Part shown: positions 1-8,189 of the stretch, piece after piece
Layout: every line of letters starts with the position of its first letter
How positions within the stretch are numbered: position 1 is the stretch's first letter
Source: Lachnospiraceae bacterium
Lineage (GTDB): Bacteria; Bacillota; Clostridia; Lachnospirales; Lachnospiraceae
Direction of reading: 5' to 3'
Assembly (NCBI GenBank): GCA_029005135.1
Contig: JAQXFO010000027.1
Span: 21,125-85,124, forward strand
Length of the DNA stretch: 64,000 nt
Program-made: the position numbers and the translations under genes
The notes under the pieces: generated by a model
Database searches by the model: none
What the model saw: the letters and a program-made list of their open reading frames with translations, nothing else
What the model was told of the DNA's origin: nothing

Positions 1-2
1 TA

Positions 3-1502
3 GAAATTTTGGTATTTGTGGCTTACTTTGTTATTCTGTTCTTCGTCGGCCTTGTCTTTTTCTTCAATGGCAGCAATAAGAATGAGCAGGACTATTTTCT
101 GGGCGGCCGGAGCATGGGGCCCTGGGTCACGGCTATGTCGGCTCAGGCCTCAGATATGTCGGCCTGGCTTCTGATGGGTCTGCCGGGCTCGATCCTGGCC
201 TTCGGCTTCGGCCAGATCTGGATCGGCATCGGCCTGGCGCTGGGTACCGCGGCTAACTGGATCTTCTGCGCGGCACGGCTTCGCAAGCTGAGCAAGGCGG
301 CGGATGATGCCATCACCCTGCCCCAGTATCTGACGAATCGGTTTGCTTCCGACAAGAAGACCCTGCAGATCATCTGCGCGGTCATATTCCTCATTGCCTT
401 TACTGTCTATGTGGCGTCCGCCTTCGTGGCCGGCACCTCAGTTTTTACGATGCTCTTCCCGGGCATTACGGAGAGGACAGCCATGATCGTCTTTGCGCTG
501 ATCATTATCGGCTATACTTTCCTGGGCGGCTTCAAGGCTGTCTGCTGGACTGACTTTTTCCAGGGCATCCTGATGCTGGTCGCCCTGCTGGCCATTCCGA
601 TCATCGTGGCCTTGACGCAGAATCTTGACACCTCCCTGCTGAGCCAGGTTTACAGCTATACGGATGCCGGCGGTTCCATTGTGAACTGCGATTTCGGTGC
701 CGGTCTGTTTTCCGCCTCCTGGCAGGATGTGGTCTCGGGCCTGGGCTGGGGTCTCGGTTACTTCGGCATGCCCCACATCCTGGTGCGCTTCATGTCCATC
801 GAGAAGCCGTCAATGATCAAAAAGTCATCGGTGGTGGCCATCGTCTGGGTCGTTCTGTCCATCGGCGCCGCCTGCCTGCTGGCCTATGATGCCCGCATGA
901 TCGTGGCCGAAGAGCTGCTGCCCAGCGGCCTTCAGAAGACGGTCTTCATCGTGATGGCCCGCCGTTTCTTCCCGCCGGCCGTGGCCGGCCTTCTTCTGGC
1001 AGCGATCATGGCCGCTTCGGTCTCCACGGCCGATTCCCAGCTGCTGGTGGCTTCCAGTTCCTTCACGGCCGATATCTATCAGCCGCTGATCCGCAAGAAA
1101 GCCGGTGAGAAGGAGGTACTCTGGGTGGGCCGTCTGGCGGTCATCATCATCGCCGTGATCGCCTTCTTCATCGCCTCCTCCAAGGGCGCGGGTGCCCAGG
1201 CGATCATGAATATGGTGGAAAATGCCTGGGGGCTCTTCGGGGCCGCCTTCGGACCTGTTGTTCTTCTGTCCCTGTTCTGGCGCCGCTTTAACTATGCCGG
1301 TGCCTGCGCCGGCGTCGTGGCCGGTGCGGCGGTTGATGTGCTGTGGCTCTTCCTGCTGAGCGGTACGGGCGTCTATGAACTGGTGCCGGGCTTTATCGCC
1401 GGCGGTATAGCCGCTGTGATCGTGACCGTTATGACACCGGCGCCGGATAAGAAAGTGACGGCGATCTTCGACCGGGCGACGGCAGCCGATTTCGACGACT
1501 GA
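3..1502 (+). CDS. putP: Sodium/proline (solute) symporter, PutP type, 5' end cut by window
   Basis: Integral membrane Na+/substrate symporter of the SSS family, most like PutP, importing proline or a related solute with Na+. The sequence shows about twelve hydrophobic segments and the diagnostic stretch LGGRSMGPWVTAMSAQASD followed by MSAWLLMGLPG, which is nearly the PutP signature. A GG(A)xKAV-like loop and a C-terminal STADSQLLVASS segment also fit. The track starts the ORF at a TTG at base 9, but the frame stays open to the left edge (GAA ATT precede it) and the first transmembrane helix would be short, so the true start most likely lies outside the window. It ends at tandem stop codons TGA TAA. 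Family assignment is sure; proline as substrate is inferred from similarity. Confidence 0.92.
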   Translation, partial: EILVFVAYFVILFFVGLVFFFNGSNKNEQDYFLGGRSMGPWVTAMSAQASDMSAWLLMGLPGSILAFGFGQIWIGIGLALGTAANWIFCAARLRKLSKAADDAITLPQYLTNRFASDKKTLQIICAVIFLIAFTVYVASAFVAGTSVFTMLFPGITERTAMIVFALIIIGYTFLGGFKAVCWTDFFQGILMLVALLAIPIIVALTQNLDTSLLSQVYSYTDAGGSIVNCDFGAGLFSASWQDVVSGLGWGLGYFGMPHILVRFMSIEKPSMIKKSSVVAIVWVVLSIGAACLLAYDARMIVAEELLPSGLQKTVFIVMARRFFPPAVAGLLLAAIMAASVSTADSQLLVASSSFTADIYQPLIRKKAGEKEVLWVGRLAVIIIAVIAFFIASSKGAGAQAIMNMVENAWGLFGAAFGPVVLLSLFWRRFNYAGACAGVVAGAAVDVLWLFLLSGTGVYELVPGFIAGGIAAVIVTVMTPAPDKKVTAIFDRATAADFDD

Positions 1503-1904
1503 TAATGACAATGTTCTGCCGCCGTTGATGCCGGTAAGACTGGCGGGTACCGCGGAACGGGATATTCTGAGGGAGGACATACCTTGCCGCATTATGATAC
1601 CGGAATCATGGTCCTGACGGTCCTGAATATGGTGATCATGTGCCGGCGGTGAACCGGGCTTTGCGGAGGAGCAGAGGCCTGTGCTGGCGGAGCGCTATTG
1701 TGAGAAGCAGGAACAGTCAGGTCCCTGAAACGACAGCAGGAATGAAAGACCTTCCGGCCGGACAAGGTACGGCTGAAAGGTCTTTTTTATTTTGTATTTC
1801 CTGTGTTTTTTCTTTTCAACAGGGCGCATAAGGTGTATCCTTTGAAATTGGATTGATATTAGTCATAACAAAGGTGTCTGTCAGGCACCATTGAAGGACA
1901 AGAT
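1503..1904. other. Intergenic region between putP and feoAB
   Basis: About 400 bases without a convincing gene. The 63-codon ORF at 1640-1831 has arginine-rich, low-information sequence and no family resemblance. The region holds a rho-independent terminator (listed separately) and, just before feoAB, a short hairpin GGTGTCTGTCAGGCACC at 1873-1889 that could be an operator or leader hairpin. A TTGAAA at 1842 may be part of a feoAB promoter, but I see no good matching -10 element. I found no clear Fur or DtxR box. Confidence 0.6.
1745..1790 (+). terminator. Rho-independent terminator
   Basis: Stem AAAGACCTT / AAGGTCTTT extended by a CCGGCCG / CGGCTG inner part and followed by TTTTTTATTTT. It lies between putP and feoAB and reads on the plus strand. 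Confidence 0.8.
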
Positions 1905-4250
1905 ATGAAAAAAACTCTGAAAGATATTGCGGTGGGCTCTAAGGCCACGATCCAAAGTGTCGGAGGCTCCGGGGCTCTGAGGCAGCACCTGCTCGATATG
2001 GGCCTGATCCGGGGGACAGAGGTCACCGTGATAAAATATGCGCCCATGGGCGATCCCATCGAGCTGCGTGTTCACGATTATGAACTGACGCTGCGGCTGT
2101 CCGATGCGGCCTGCATCGAAGTCGATGATACGCCGTGCCAGGCGGCGCCGGCAGGCGGAGACAAGGCGATGCCGGGACGCCGGGCTTCCCATCCCGGTCT
2201 TGGTGAGGGCGGCCGGTTCCATGATAAAAAGGCAGAGAATCCGCTGCCGGAAGGGACGACGCTGACCTTTGCCCTGGTGGGCAATCAGAACTGCGGCAAG
2301 ACGACCCTCTTTAACCAGCTGACGGGCTCCAACCAGCATGTCGGCAATTTCCCGGGGGTGACGGTCGACCGTAAAGACGGTGTGATCAAGGGGCATCCCG
2401 ATACGCTGATCACCGATCTGCCGGGCATTTATTCCATGTCTCCCTACAGCAATGAAGAGATCGTGACCCGTGAATTTGTGCTTTCCGAGAAGCCGCGGGG
2501 CATTATCAATATCGTTGATGCCACGAATATCGAAAGGAATCTCTATCTGACGATGCAGCTCATGGAGCTGGAGATACCCATGGTCGTGGCGCTCAATATG
2601 ATGGATGAGGTGCGGGAAAATCACGGCGCCATCCGCATCAATGAGCTGGAGGATTTCCTCGGCGTGCCGGTGATCCCGATATCGGCGGCCAAGGGCGAGG
2701 GCATCGCAGAGCTGATCGATCATGCGATCCATGTCACCCGTTATCAGGAAAAACCGCGGCGCGTCGATTTCTGTGAGCCCGGTGATGCCGAAAGCGCCGT
2801 TCACCGCTGTATCCACGGCATCATGCATCAGATTGAGGATCATGCCGCCGCCAACGGCGTGCCGGTCCGTTTCGCCGCCAGCAAGCTGGCCGAGGGTGAC
2901 AGCGGCTTCTGCGAGAGATTGAAGCTCAGTCAGAATGAGTGTGAGACCATCGAGCACATGATCAGCCAGATGGAGGACGAAAGGGGCCTCGACAGGGCCT
3001 CCGCCATGGCGGATATGCGTTTCCGCTATATCCTCAGGGCCTGCAGCCGGACGGTCGTCAAGCCGAAGGAGAGCCGCGAGCATATCCGCAGCCGGCGTAT
3101 TGACCGCATCCTGACGGGCCGTTTTACCGGTCTGCCGGCGTTTGTCCTGATCATGGGCCTGGTCTTTTACCTGACTTTCCATGTGATCGGCGCCTCTCTG
3201 CAGTCGCTGCTGGAGAGAGGACTCGAGTACCTGACGGCACAGACGGCGGCGCTGATGACGGCAGCCGGCGTCAACAGCACGGTGGAATCCCTGGTCATCG
3301 ACGGCATTTTTAAGGGGGTGGGCAGCGTACTGACCTTCCTGCCGATCATCGTCACGCTGTTCTTCTTCCTGTCACTGCTGGAGGACAGCGGCTACATGGC
3401 ACGGGTGGCTTTCATTATGGATAAGCTGATGCGCAAATTCGGCCTCTCCGGCCGCTCCATCGTTCCGATGCTGGTCGGCTTCGGCTGCACGGTTCCGGGG
3501 GTCATGGCCAGCCGGACCCTCTCCTCGGAGCGTGACCGCAAGATGACGATCCTTCTGACGCCCTTCATGAGCTGTTCCGCCAAGATGCCTATATACGCCT
3601 TTTTTTCCGCCATGTTTTTCCCGGACAGGGCGGCGCTGGTGATGATCGGTCTGTATGTCTTCGGTATTGCGGTCGGTATCCTCTTTGCCTGCCTGCTGAA
3701 GGGAACCTTTTTCCGGGGAGAACCGGTGCCCTTTGTGATGGAACTGCCCAATTACCGGATGCCCGGCTTCAAAAACGTGATGCAGCTTTTGTGGGATAAG
3801 GCCAAAGACTTCCTTCAGAGGGCTTTTACCGTCATTTTTATCGCTACCATCGTGATCTGGTTCCTGCAGAATTTCTCGGTGACGCTGAACATGGTGTCCG
3901 ATACCGCTGACAGTATGCTGGCGCTTCTGGCCGGTGTGCTGGCGCCGCTCTTTAAACCGCTCGGCTTCGGCGATTGGCGCATGGTCACCGCTCTTCTGAC
4001 AGGCTTTCTGGCTAAGGAGAGCGTGGTCTCGACGATGACGATTCTCTTCGGCAGCACCGAGGCGATCCTGGGGGCGATGACGGTACCGGCAGCCGCCTCT
4101 TTCCTGGTCTTCTGTCTTCTGTATACGCCCTGTGTGGCCGCCGTGGCATCGATCCGGCGCGAGCTGGGCCGTTCCTGGGCCATGGGTGTCGTGATCATCC
4201 AATGCGTGATCGCTTATATGGCGGCATTTCTTGTCTTCCTGATCCTCTGA
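1905..4250 (+). CDS. feoB: Ferrous iron transporter, FeoA-FeoB fusion
   Basis: Fe2+ uptake permease of the inner membrane with a fused N-terminal FeoA domain. Residues 1-75 are FeoA (SH3-like, LLDMGLIRGTEVTVIKYAPMGDP). After a linker of about 40 residues rich in Gly/Pro/Ala comes the FeoB G domain: G1 GNQNCGKTTLFN, G2 region NFPGVTVDRK, G3 DLPGIYSMSPYSNEE and G4 NMMDE. The rest, from about residue 370, is the polytopic membrane part with the conserved cysteine segments FGCTVPGVMASRTL and MSCSAKMPIYAFF. Length 781 is what a FeoB of about 700 plus FeoA gives. ATG follows GAAGGACAAG. Monocistronic by appearance, closed by a bidirectional terminator. No separate feoA or feoC is seen beside it. 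Confidence 0.96.
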   Translation: MKKTLKDIAVGSKATIQSVGGSGALRQHLLDMGLIRGTEVTVIKYAPMGDPIELRVHDYELTLRLSDAACIEVDDTPCQAAPAGGDKAMPGRRASHPGLGEGGRFHDKKAENPLPEGTTLTFALVGNQNCGKTTLFNQLTGSNQHVGNFPGVTVDRKDGVIKGHPDTLITDLPGIYSMSPYSNEEIVTREFVLSEKPRGIINIVDATNIERNLYLTMQLMELEIPMVVALNMMDEVRENHGAIRINELEDFLGVPVIPISAAKGEGIAELIDHAIHVTRYQEKPRRVDFCEPGDAESAVHRCIHGIMHQIEDHAAANGVPVRFAASKLAEGDSGFCERLKLSQNECETIEHMISQMEDERGLDRASAMADMRFRYILRACSRTVVKPKESREHIRSRRIDRILTGRFTGLPAFVLIMGLVFYLTFHVIGASLQSLLERGLEYLTAQTAALMTAAGVNSTVESLVIDGIFKGVGSVLTFLPIIVTLFFFLSLLEDSGYMARVAFIMDKLMRKFGLSGRSIVPMLVGFGCTVPGVMASRTLSSERDRKMTILLTPFMSCSAKMPIYAFFSAMFFPDRAALVMIGLYVFGIAVGILFACLLKGTFFRGEPVPFVMELPNYRMPGFKNVMQLLWDKAKDFLQRAFTVIFIATIVIWFLQNFSVTLNMVSDTADSMLALLAGVLAPLFKPLGFGDWRMVTALLTGFLAKESVVSTMTILFGSTEAILGAMTVPAAASFLVFCLLYTPCVAAVASIRRELGRSWAMGVVIIQCVIAYMAAFLVFLIL

Positions 4251-4294
4251 GAGAGTTACCGCCGGTGACAGCACAAGTGTATTGTGATATAGAA

Positions 4295-4330
4295 AAGACC
4301 CCGGGTTAATTGAAAACCCGGGGTCTTATT
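4295..4330. terminator. Bidirectional terminator between feoAB and galM-like gene
   Basis: Perfect 13-bp stem AAGACCCCGGGTT / AACCCGGGGTCTT with a seven-base loop. The U-run is better on the minus strand (TTTT), so it mainly ends the convergent epimerase gene but can also stop feoAB transcripts. Confidence 0.85.
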
Positions 4331-4343
4331 CTGAAGAACAGGA

Positions 4344-5231
4344 TTATCCACCGATGACGATTTCGAAGGCGTAGCGCTTTGATTCGCCCGGATCGGCAAA
4401 CTGGCACAGGCGTTTTTCTTCGAAAATGTCGCCTTCATCGCTGCAGGTGGACATGCCGATCCACGGTTCGATCGCCAGGAAATCGGCGTGTTTTTTCGTG
4501 GACCACAGCATGATGTAGCTGAAATCGGCAAAGTTTAGGGTCAGCGTCTTGGCGCTCTTGCGGGAGGCCAGGGTGATGCTGCGGGATTTCAGCTCGTCCA
4601 GGCAGACCAGGTCAATGTCAAAGTAGGCGTGAGTAAGAGGCAGGATCTTCTGATGATCGAGGAACGGTGTCCGGACCGAGACATCGAAGAGGGCGGTTTC
4701 CGTATCGTCACGCGGCACGGTGCAGGTCTCTTCCTCGCTGAATTCCAGATAGTAATCCTCATAGGTCTCGCCCTCCAGAACCGGGCAGCAGAAGCCCGGA
4801 TGACCGCCCAGCATAAAGGGCATGACTTCTTCCGTCTCCAGATTGGTGACGGTGAAAGCCACCTCCAGAGCGTTCCCCTTCAGCGTGTAGGTGATGTCAA
4901 AACGGAAACGGAAGGGGAAGGCCTCGATCATGGCGTCATCGGCGGTGACGGACATGGTGACCGTCGTATCCTTGTGCGCGGTGCAGGTAAAGTCAGCGTT
5001 TTTCAGAAGACCGTGGCGCGGCATCTTCGTGATCTTGCCGTTTCTCAGAACAGCTTCGTTATTGCGGATGCTGCCGCAGATCGGGAAGCAGGTCGGATCC
5101 TGTCCCTTCCAGAAGCCGGGATCGCCCTGCCAGAGACGTTCGACGCCTTCGCTGTCTTTGATGGAGGTCAGCGCGCCGGCCGCCGTGGAGACCGTGACGG
5201 TCAGGGAGTCATTTTTAATAACGTATTCCAT
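4344..5231 (-). CDS. Aldose 1-epimerase family protein (GalM/LacX-like)
   Basis: Cytoplasmic mutarotase-fold protein of 295 residues, predicted to interconvert alpha and beta anomers of a sugar or sugar phosphate. The sequence has the conserved PRHGLL (candidate catalytic acid histidine, about residue 98) and GGHPGF (second conserved histidine, about residue 163) motifs, and a C-terminal EPWIGMSTC segment where the catalytic glutamate sits in the family. Its length and the N-terminal IKNDSLTVTVST place it with the short LacX-like branch rather than classical GalM. Start ATG follows AAGGAG on the minus strand. Single gene, convergent with feoAB. The actual sugar cannot be read from the context. 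Confidence 0.88.
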   Translation of the reverse strand: MEYVIKNDSLTVTVSTAAGALTSIKDSEGVERLWQGDPGFWKGQDPTCFPICGSIRNNEAVLRNGKITKMPRHGLLKNADFTCTAHKDTTVTMSVTADDAMIEAFPFRFRFDITYTLKGNALEVAFTVTNLETEEVMPFMLGGHPGFCCPVLEGETYEDYYLEFSEEETCTVPRDDTETALFDVSVRTPFLDHQKILPLTHAYFDIDLVCLDELKSRSITLASRKSAKTLTLNFADFSYIMLWSTKKHADFLAIEPWIGMSTCSDEGDIFEEKRLCQFADPGESKRYAFEIVIGG

Positions 5232-5280
5232 AGTTTTCTCCTTATCAGCCGATAAAGGCTTATGTCAGCTTACGGCCGGG

Positions 5281-5296
5281 GGTCACTTGCCTGACC
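5281..5296. promoter_or_regulatory. Palindrome in the leader of the epimerase gene
   Basis: GGTCACTTGCCTGACC, an inverted repeat GGTCA-N6-TGACC, lies about 50 bases upstream of the minus-strand epimerase start. It could be an operator. No regulator is known; low confidence. Confidence 0.3.
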
Positions 5297-5461
5297 GCCG
5301 GCACTACTTCGTCTATTTTAGCAGATGACGGAAAAAAGAAAAGGCGCCCTGTCCTTTGCGGAAAAGTTTTCACTGTAAGAGGGCATCAGAGGATGCCGGC
5401 ATCACAGACATGGCCATTTTTATCCTTTTGTGAGACAATGCCGGTGAGGTGTGAAAAAGTC

Positions 5462-5492
5462 TTGACTTTCCATCTTGTGGAAGGTGTATGGT
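5462..5492 (+). promoter_or_regulatory. MerR-type promoter with 19-bp spacer and operator
   Basis: TTGACT (5462-5467), a spacer of exactly 19 bases, then TATGGT (5487-5492). Within the spacer an inverted repeat CTTTCCA-N5-TGGAAGG overlaps the -35 region. An overlong spacer with a dyad inside it is the hallmark of promoters activated by MerR-family proteins, and the next gene is a MerR-family regulator, so autoregulation is likely. Confidence 0.8.
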
Positions 5493-5520
5493 GCTCTCAT
5501 CTCATAGGGAAAGGAGCTTT

Positions 5521-6165
5521 ATGAAGATCAACGAAGTGGAGCATATCGTCGGCATCACCAAGAAAAATATCCGGTTTTATGAAGAGCAGGGGCTTATCCG
5601 GCCGACACGGAACCTGGCCAACGGCTATCGTTCTTATACGGAGGAGGATGCCGAACGGCTGCTGAAGGTCAAACTGCTTCGCCGGCTGAATATTCCCATT
5701 GAAGAGATCCGCCGGATCATCGAGGGACATCTGAAGCTGACCGATTGTCTTGAGAGACACCAGATCATACTCAGACATGAGGCGTCGAATCTTCAGGTGA
5801 TCAGTGATGTCTGCAGCCGGATGGCGGAGGAGGGCTGTGAATTCGCGGATTTTCCGGCCCGTCGTTATCTCAGTGAACTGGATGAACTGGAGAAAGGGGG
5901 CAATCGGTTTGTGAAGGTGAAAAAAGTGGATGAGAAGAGCCGCCGGCGCAGTGCGGGTATCGCCGCGGCCGTCATGATTCTTCTGATGGTGTTTGTTGAG
6001 GTTCTTTTTATTTCCGTTCTGATGTCGGACCCTGAGGTGCCGCTGCCGGCGGCGATTTTTCTGACAGGAATTCCTGTGATCGTTACGGTGGGGATTCTGC
6101 TGGCCCTGAGAGAACGTATGCGTGAGATAAAGGAAGGAGAATACGATGAAGCTCTTAAGTATTGA
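5521..6165 (+). CDS. MerR-family regulator with C-terminal membrane segments
   Basis: DNA-binding regulator of 214 residues. N-terminal MerR winged helix: MKINEVEHIVGITKKNIRF followed by YEEQGLIRP and NGYRSYTEEDAERL, then the dimerisation helix. Residues about 140-165 (IAAAVMILLMVFVEVLFISVLM) and 178-198 (AAIFLTGIPVIVTVGILLAL) are strongly hydrophobic, so the C terminus appears to span the membrane twice, unlike classical MerR proteins. The track's start at 5488 lies in the promoter; the ATG at 5521 follows AAAGGAG and begins the HTH. The gene overlaps the YbjQ gene by 20 bases. The signal sensed is unknown; membrane location is predicted from hydrophobicity only. Confidence 0.85.
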   Translation: MKINEVEHIVGITKKNIRFYEEQGLIRPTRNLANGYRSYTEEDAERLLKVKLLRRLNIPIEEIRRIIEGHLKLTDCLERHQIILRHEASNLQVISDVCSRMAEEGCEFADFPARRYLSELDELEKGGNRFVKVKKVDEKSRRRSAGIAAAVMILLMVFVEVLFISVLMSDPEVPLPAAIFLTGIPVIVTVGILLALRERMREIKEGEYDEALKY

Positions 6166-6478
6166 ATACATTCCCGGCAAGAAGATTGAGGCCCTCGGCC
6201 TTGTGAGAGGGACGACCGTGCAGTGCCGGAATATCGGCAAGGACTTTATGTCCGGCATGAAGACGCTGGTGGGCGGTGAGGTGACGGCCTATACGGAAAT
6301 GCTTGTGGAAGCCCGTCAGATCGCCACCAAGCGCATGGTGGATGAGGCGGAAACTCTCGGCGCCGATGCCGTCATCGATGTGAAATTCGGCTCCTCTGCC
6401 ATCATGTCGGGGGCAGCCGAGGTTATCGCCTACGGCACCGCCGTTAAGATTATCGGTGAGTGTGACGTCGTGGGATGA
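6146..6478 (+). CDS. YbjQ-family (UPF0145) putative heavy-metal-binding protein
   Basis: Protein of 110 residues matching the YbjQ/UPF0145 family: KIEALGLVRGTTVQCRNIGKD, then a long helix with EARQIATKRMVDEAETLGADAVIDV and the end GTAVKI. The family forms small oligomeric soluble proteins of unknown function, annotated as putative metal binders. It overlaps the upstream membrane-anchored MerR gene by 20 bases and would be translationally coupled to it, suggesting that the two share a signal. Start ATG follows AAGGAG. Confidence 0.9.
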   Translation: MKLLSIEYIPGKKIEALGLVRGTTVQCRNIGKDFMSGMKTLVGGEVTAYTEMLVEARQIATKRMVDEAETLGADAVIDVKFGSSAIMSGAAEVIAYGTAVKIIGECDVVG

Positions 6479-6521
6479 CAAAACGGCCTTTTTCGGTTAG
6501 TATAATCAGTATCTCCCGGTG

Positions 6522-6557
6522 AGACGGGCTTCGGTATGGCCGGGGCCTGTCTTTTTC
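6522..6557 (+). terminator. Probable terminator after merR-ybjQ
   Basis: Stem AGACGGGC / GCCTGTCT (one G-U pair) followed by TTTTT. A TATAAT at 6501-6506 lies just upstream, so the hairpin might instead be in a leader of the next gene; I favour a simple terminator of merR-ybjQ. Confidence 0.5.
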
Positions 6558-6585
6558 GGACTGAACGGAAAAGAGAGGAATCCTG

Positions 6586-6876
6586 ATGAAAACAATCGAC
6601 GATGAAGAAGAGGAAGAACCGGTAAAGAAGGGTTTCGGCGAAGCCTATTATGCCGTTTTATCCATCGGCATGGGCCTGGCGGCTTTTCTGATGATGTTCA
6701 TACCGGCGACGACGGGATCCATTGCCTGTTTTGCACCGGCTATTCTGAGTGTTATCAGCGGCATTGCGGGACTTCGTTCCCGCTATAGGCTTGCTTCAGT
6801 CATAGGCCTTCTTCTGGGGCTGGCCTGGTTTGCCTTTGTGATCATCGGTGTGTTGATCCTGATGAGGGCGGGATAA
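6586..6876 (+). CDS. Small DUF4190-like membrane protein
   Basis: Ninety-six residues: an acidic, charged N-terminal tail (about 20 residues with DDEEEEEP) followed by two or three hydrophobic segments, AVLSIGMGLAAFLMMFIP, ACFAPAILSVISGIAGL and VIGLLLGLAWFAFVIIGVLIL. The general build (charged cytoplasmic tail, small hydrophobic hairpin with a Gly-rich middle) resembles DUF4190 proteins. ATG follows AAGAGAGG. It stands four bases before the next membrane protein gene and probably shares its transcript. Function unknown. Confidence 0.65.
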   Translation: MKTIDDEEEEEPVKKGFGEAYYAVLSIGMGLAAFLMMFIPATTGSIACFAPAILSVISGIAGLRSRYRLASVIGLLLGLAWFAFVIIGVLILMRAG

Positions 6877-6880
6877 CGGC

Positions 6881-7402
6881 ATGGTCAATCTTATCATCGG
6901 TAATCTGCTGTCAGCGGCAGCGGCTGTTTTTATGGCAGCGGCCAACTGGTCCGATAAGAAGACGACCAGCTTCCGCTATCAATGCCTCCAGTGCCTGATC
7001 CTGGCGGCGGCTTCTGTGTTCTTCGGCTCCTATGCCGGCGTGACGACCCTGCTGCTCTGTGCCGGGCGCAATTATCTCATCGGCATTGAGCGGTATACGG
7101 GGCGGATCTGCGTGATCTTCATGATCCTGACGGGGGGTGTCGGTGTCCTGGTCAACAACCGGGGCCTCCTCGGTCTGCTGCCGGTGGCCGCCACCGTGAT
7201 TTACTGTGCCGGCAGCTATCTGGCCCGCCGCATCATGGCCGTCAAGGTGAATATCCTTTTCAATCAGATTGCCTGGCTTATCTACGAGGCTTCGGTGATG
7301 GATATCGTCTCGGCGGCAACAGATGCCGTGACCATGGTGATTCTGATTGTTTCCATGGTGCGGTTGGGAAAAAAGAAGGAGATCGTGCATGATCTGGGAT
7401 AA
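6881..7402 (+). CDS. YgjV-family inner membrane protein
   Basis: Polytopic membrane protein of 173 residues resembling the YgjV family (Imp-YgjV). The N terminus IGNLLSAAAAVFMAAANWSDKK followed by a QCLQCLILAAASVFFGSYAGV helix and an RNYLIG motif is typical. About five or six hydrophobic segments. The family has no known function. It is followed with a 14-base overlap by the mscS gene (mscS starts at 7389), so membrane protein genes 6586, 6881 and 7389 look like one operon. Confidence 0.72.
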   Translation: MVNLIIGNLLSAAAAVFMAAANWSDKKTTSFRYQCLQCLILAAASVFFGSYAGVTTLLLCAGRNYLIGIERYTGRICVIFMILTGGVGVLVNNRGLLGLLPVAATVIYCAGSYLARRIMAVKVNILFNQIAWLIYEASVMDIVSAATDAVTMVILIVSMVRLGKKKEIVHDLG

Positions 7403-8189
7403 AATCAAAGACTACCTTTTGTCACCGGCACCGCTCCTGTCGGTTCTGGTGATTGTGGCCGCCGTCATTTTGTGGCGGCTTTTTGCCTCATTTATCACGA
7501 AGCGCCTTTCCCGGCTGGATGACAGACCCGCCGTGAAACGGTCTGTGAAATCCATACTGACGGTCTGCCGCATCATCGGTGCCTTTATTCTCGGTGTGGC
7601 GGTGCTCCAGATTAACGGCGTCAAGGTGTCGTCTCTGCTGGCAGGTCTGGGCATCACCGGCATCATCGTCGGCTACGGGCTGCAGGATCTGCTGAATGAC
7701 TGGGTTATGGGCGCTGCGATCATCATCGACAATTATTTTGTTCTTGGAGATTATATCCAGGTGGAGGATGTGATCGGGCAGGTAGAGAAGCTTTCACTCA
7801 AATGTACCCGCATCCGCGATATGTACACGGGCAATATCGTCACGATCAATAACCGTCTGCTGTCGAAGGTGCAGATCATTTCGGATTTCACGGCGGTACG
7901 CGTGCCGATCCCCTATGAGATGCCTGTGGGTGAGATGAACACCCTGATGGCGCTGCTTCAGGAAGAGATGAAAAAAATAAGCGGTGTGACCGGTGTCCGG
8001 CTCCTGGGAATACAGGAACTCGGGGAATCACAGATCACACAGCTTATTCGTCTGGATCTGGCACATAAGAAGGATCGCCCCCAGGTGACACGGGATGCGC
8101 TGACGACGATCCACCGTGTCTTCGATGAACGTCATGTTGCGATCCCGTACAATCAGCTGGATGTTCACATCAGCGCCACGGGAAAGTGA
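7389..8189 (+). CDS. mscS: Small-conductance mechanosensitive channel, MscS family
   Basis: Homo-oligomeric membrane channel that opens on membrane tension and releases solutes after osmotic downshock. Of 266 residues, the first 100 hold three hydrophobic helices; the pore-lining helix is seen in SSLLAGLGITGIIVGYGLQDL. The beta domain follows with GDYIQVEDVIGQVEKLSLKCTRIR, and an alpha/beta C-terminal domain ends the protein, as in E. coli MscS. The track start at 7347 is too early: ATG 7389 follows AAGGAG and begins with IWDKIKDYLL. Its 3' end overlaps the convergent NSS symporter gene by 20 bases, and I see no terminator between them. Confidence 0.92.
   Translation: MIWDKIKDYLLSPAPLLSVLVIVAAVILWRLFASFITKRLSRLDDRPAVKRSVKSILTVCRIIGAFILGVAVLQINGVKVSSLLAGLGITGIIVGYGLQDLLNDWVMGAAIIIDNYFVLGDYIQVEDVIGQVEKLSLKCTRIRDMYTGNIVTINNRLLSKVQIISDFTAVRVPIPYEMPVGEMNTLMALLQEEMKKISGVTGVRLLGIQELGESQITQLIRLDLAHKKDRPQVTRDALTTIHRVFDERHVAIPYNQLDVHISATGK

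Noticed and set aside
1640-1831. 63-codon ORF between putP and feoAB
   Set aside because: No clear ribosome binding site, Arg-rich low-information sequence, and it reads through a terminator.
1881-3182. 433-codon minus-strand ORF opposite feoAB
   Set aside because: Shadow of FeoAB, which has all its motifs; the minus product is His/Arg/Asp-rich without any domain.
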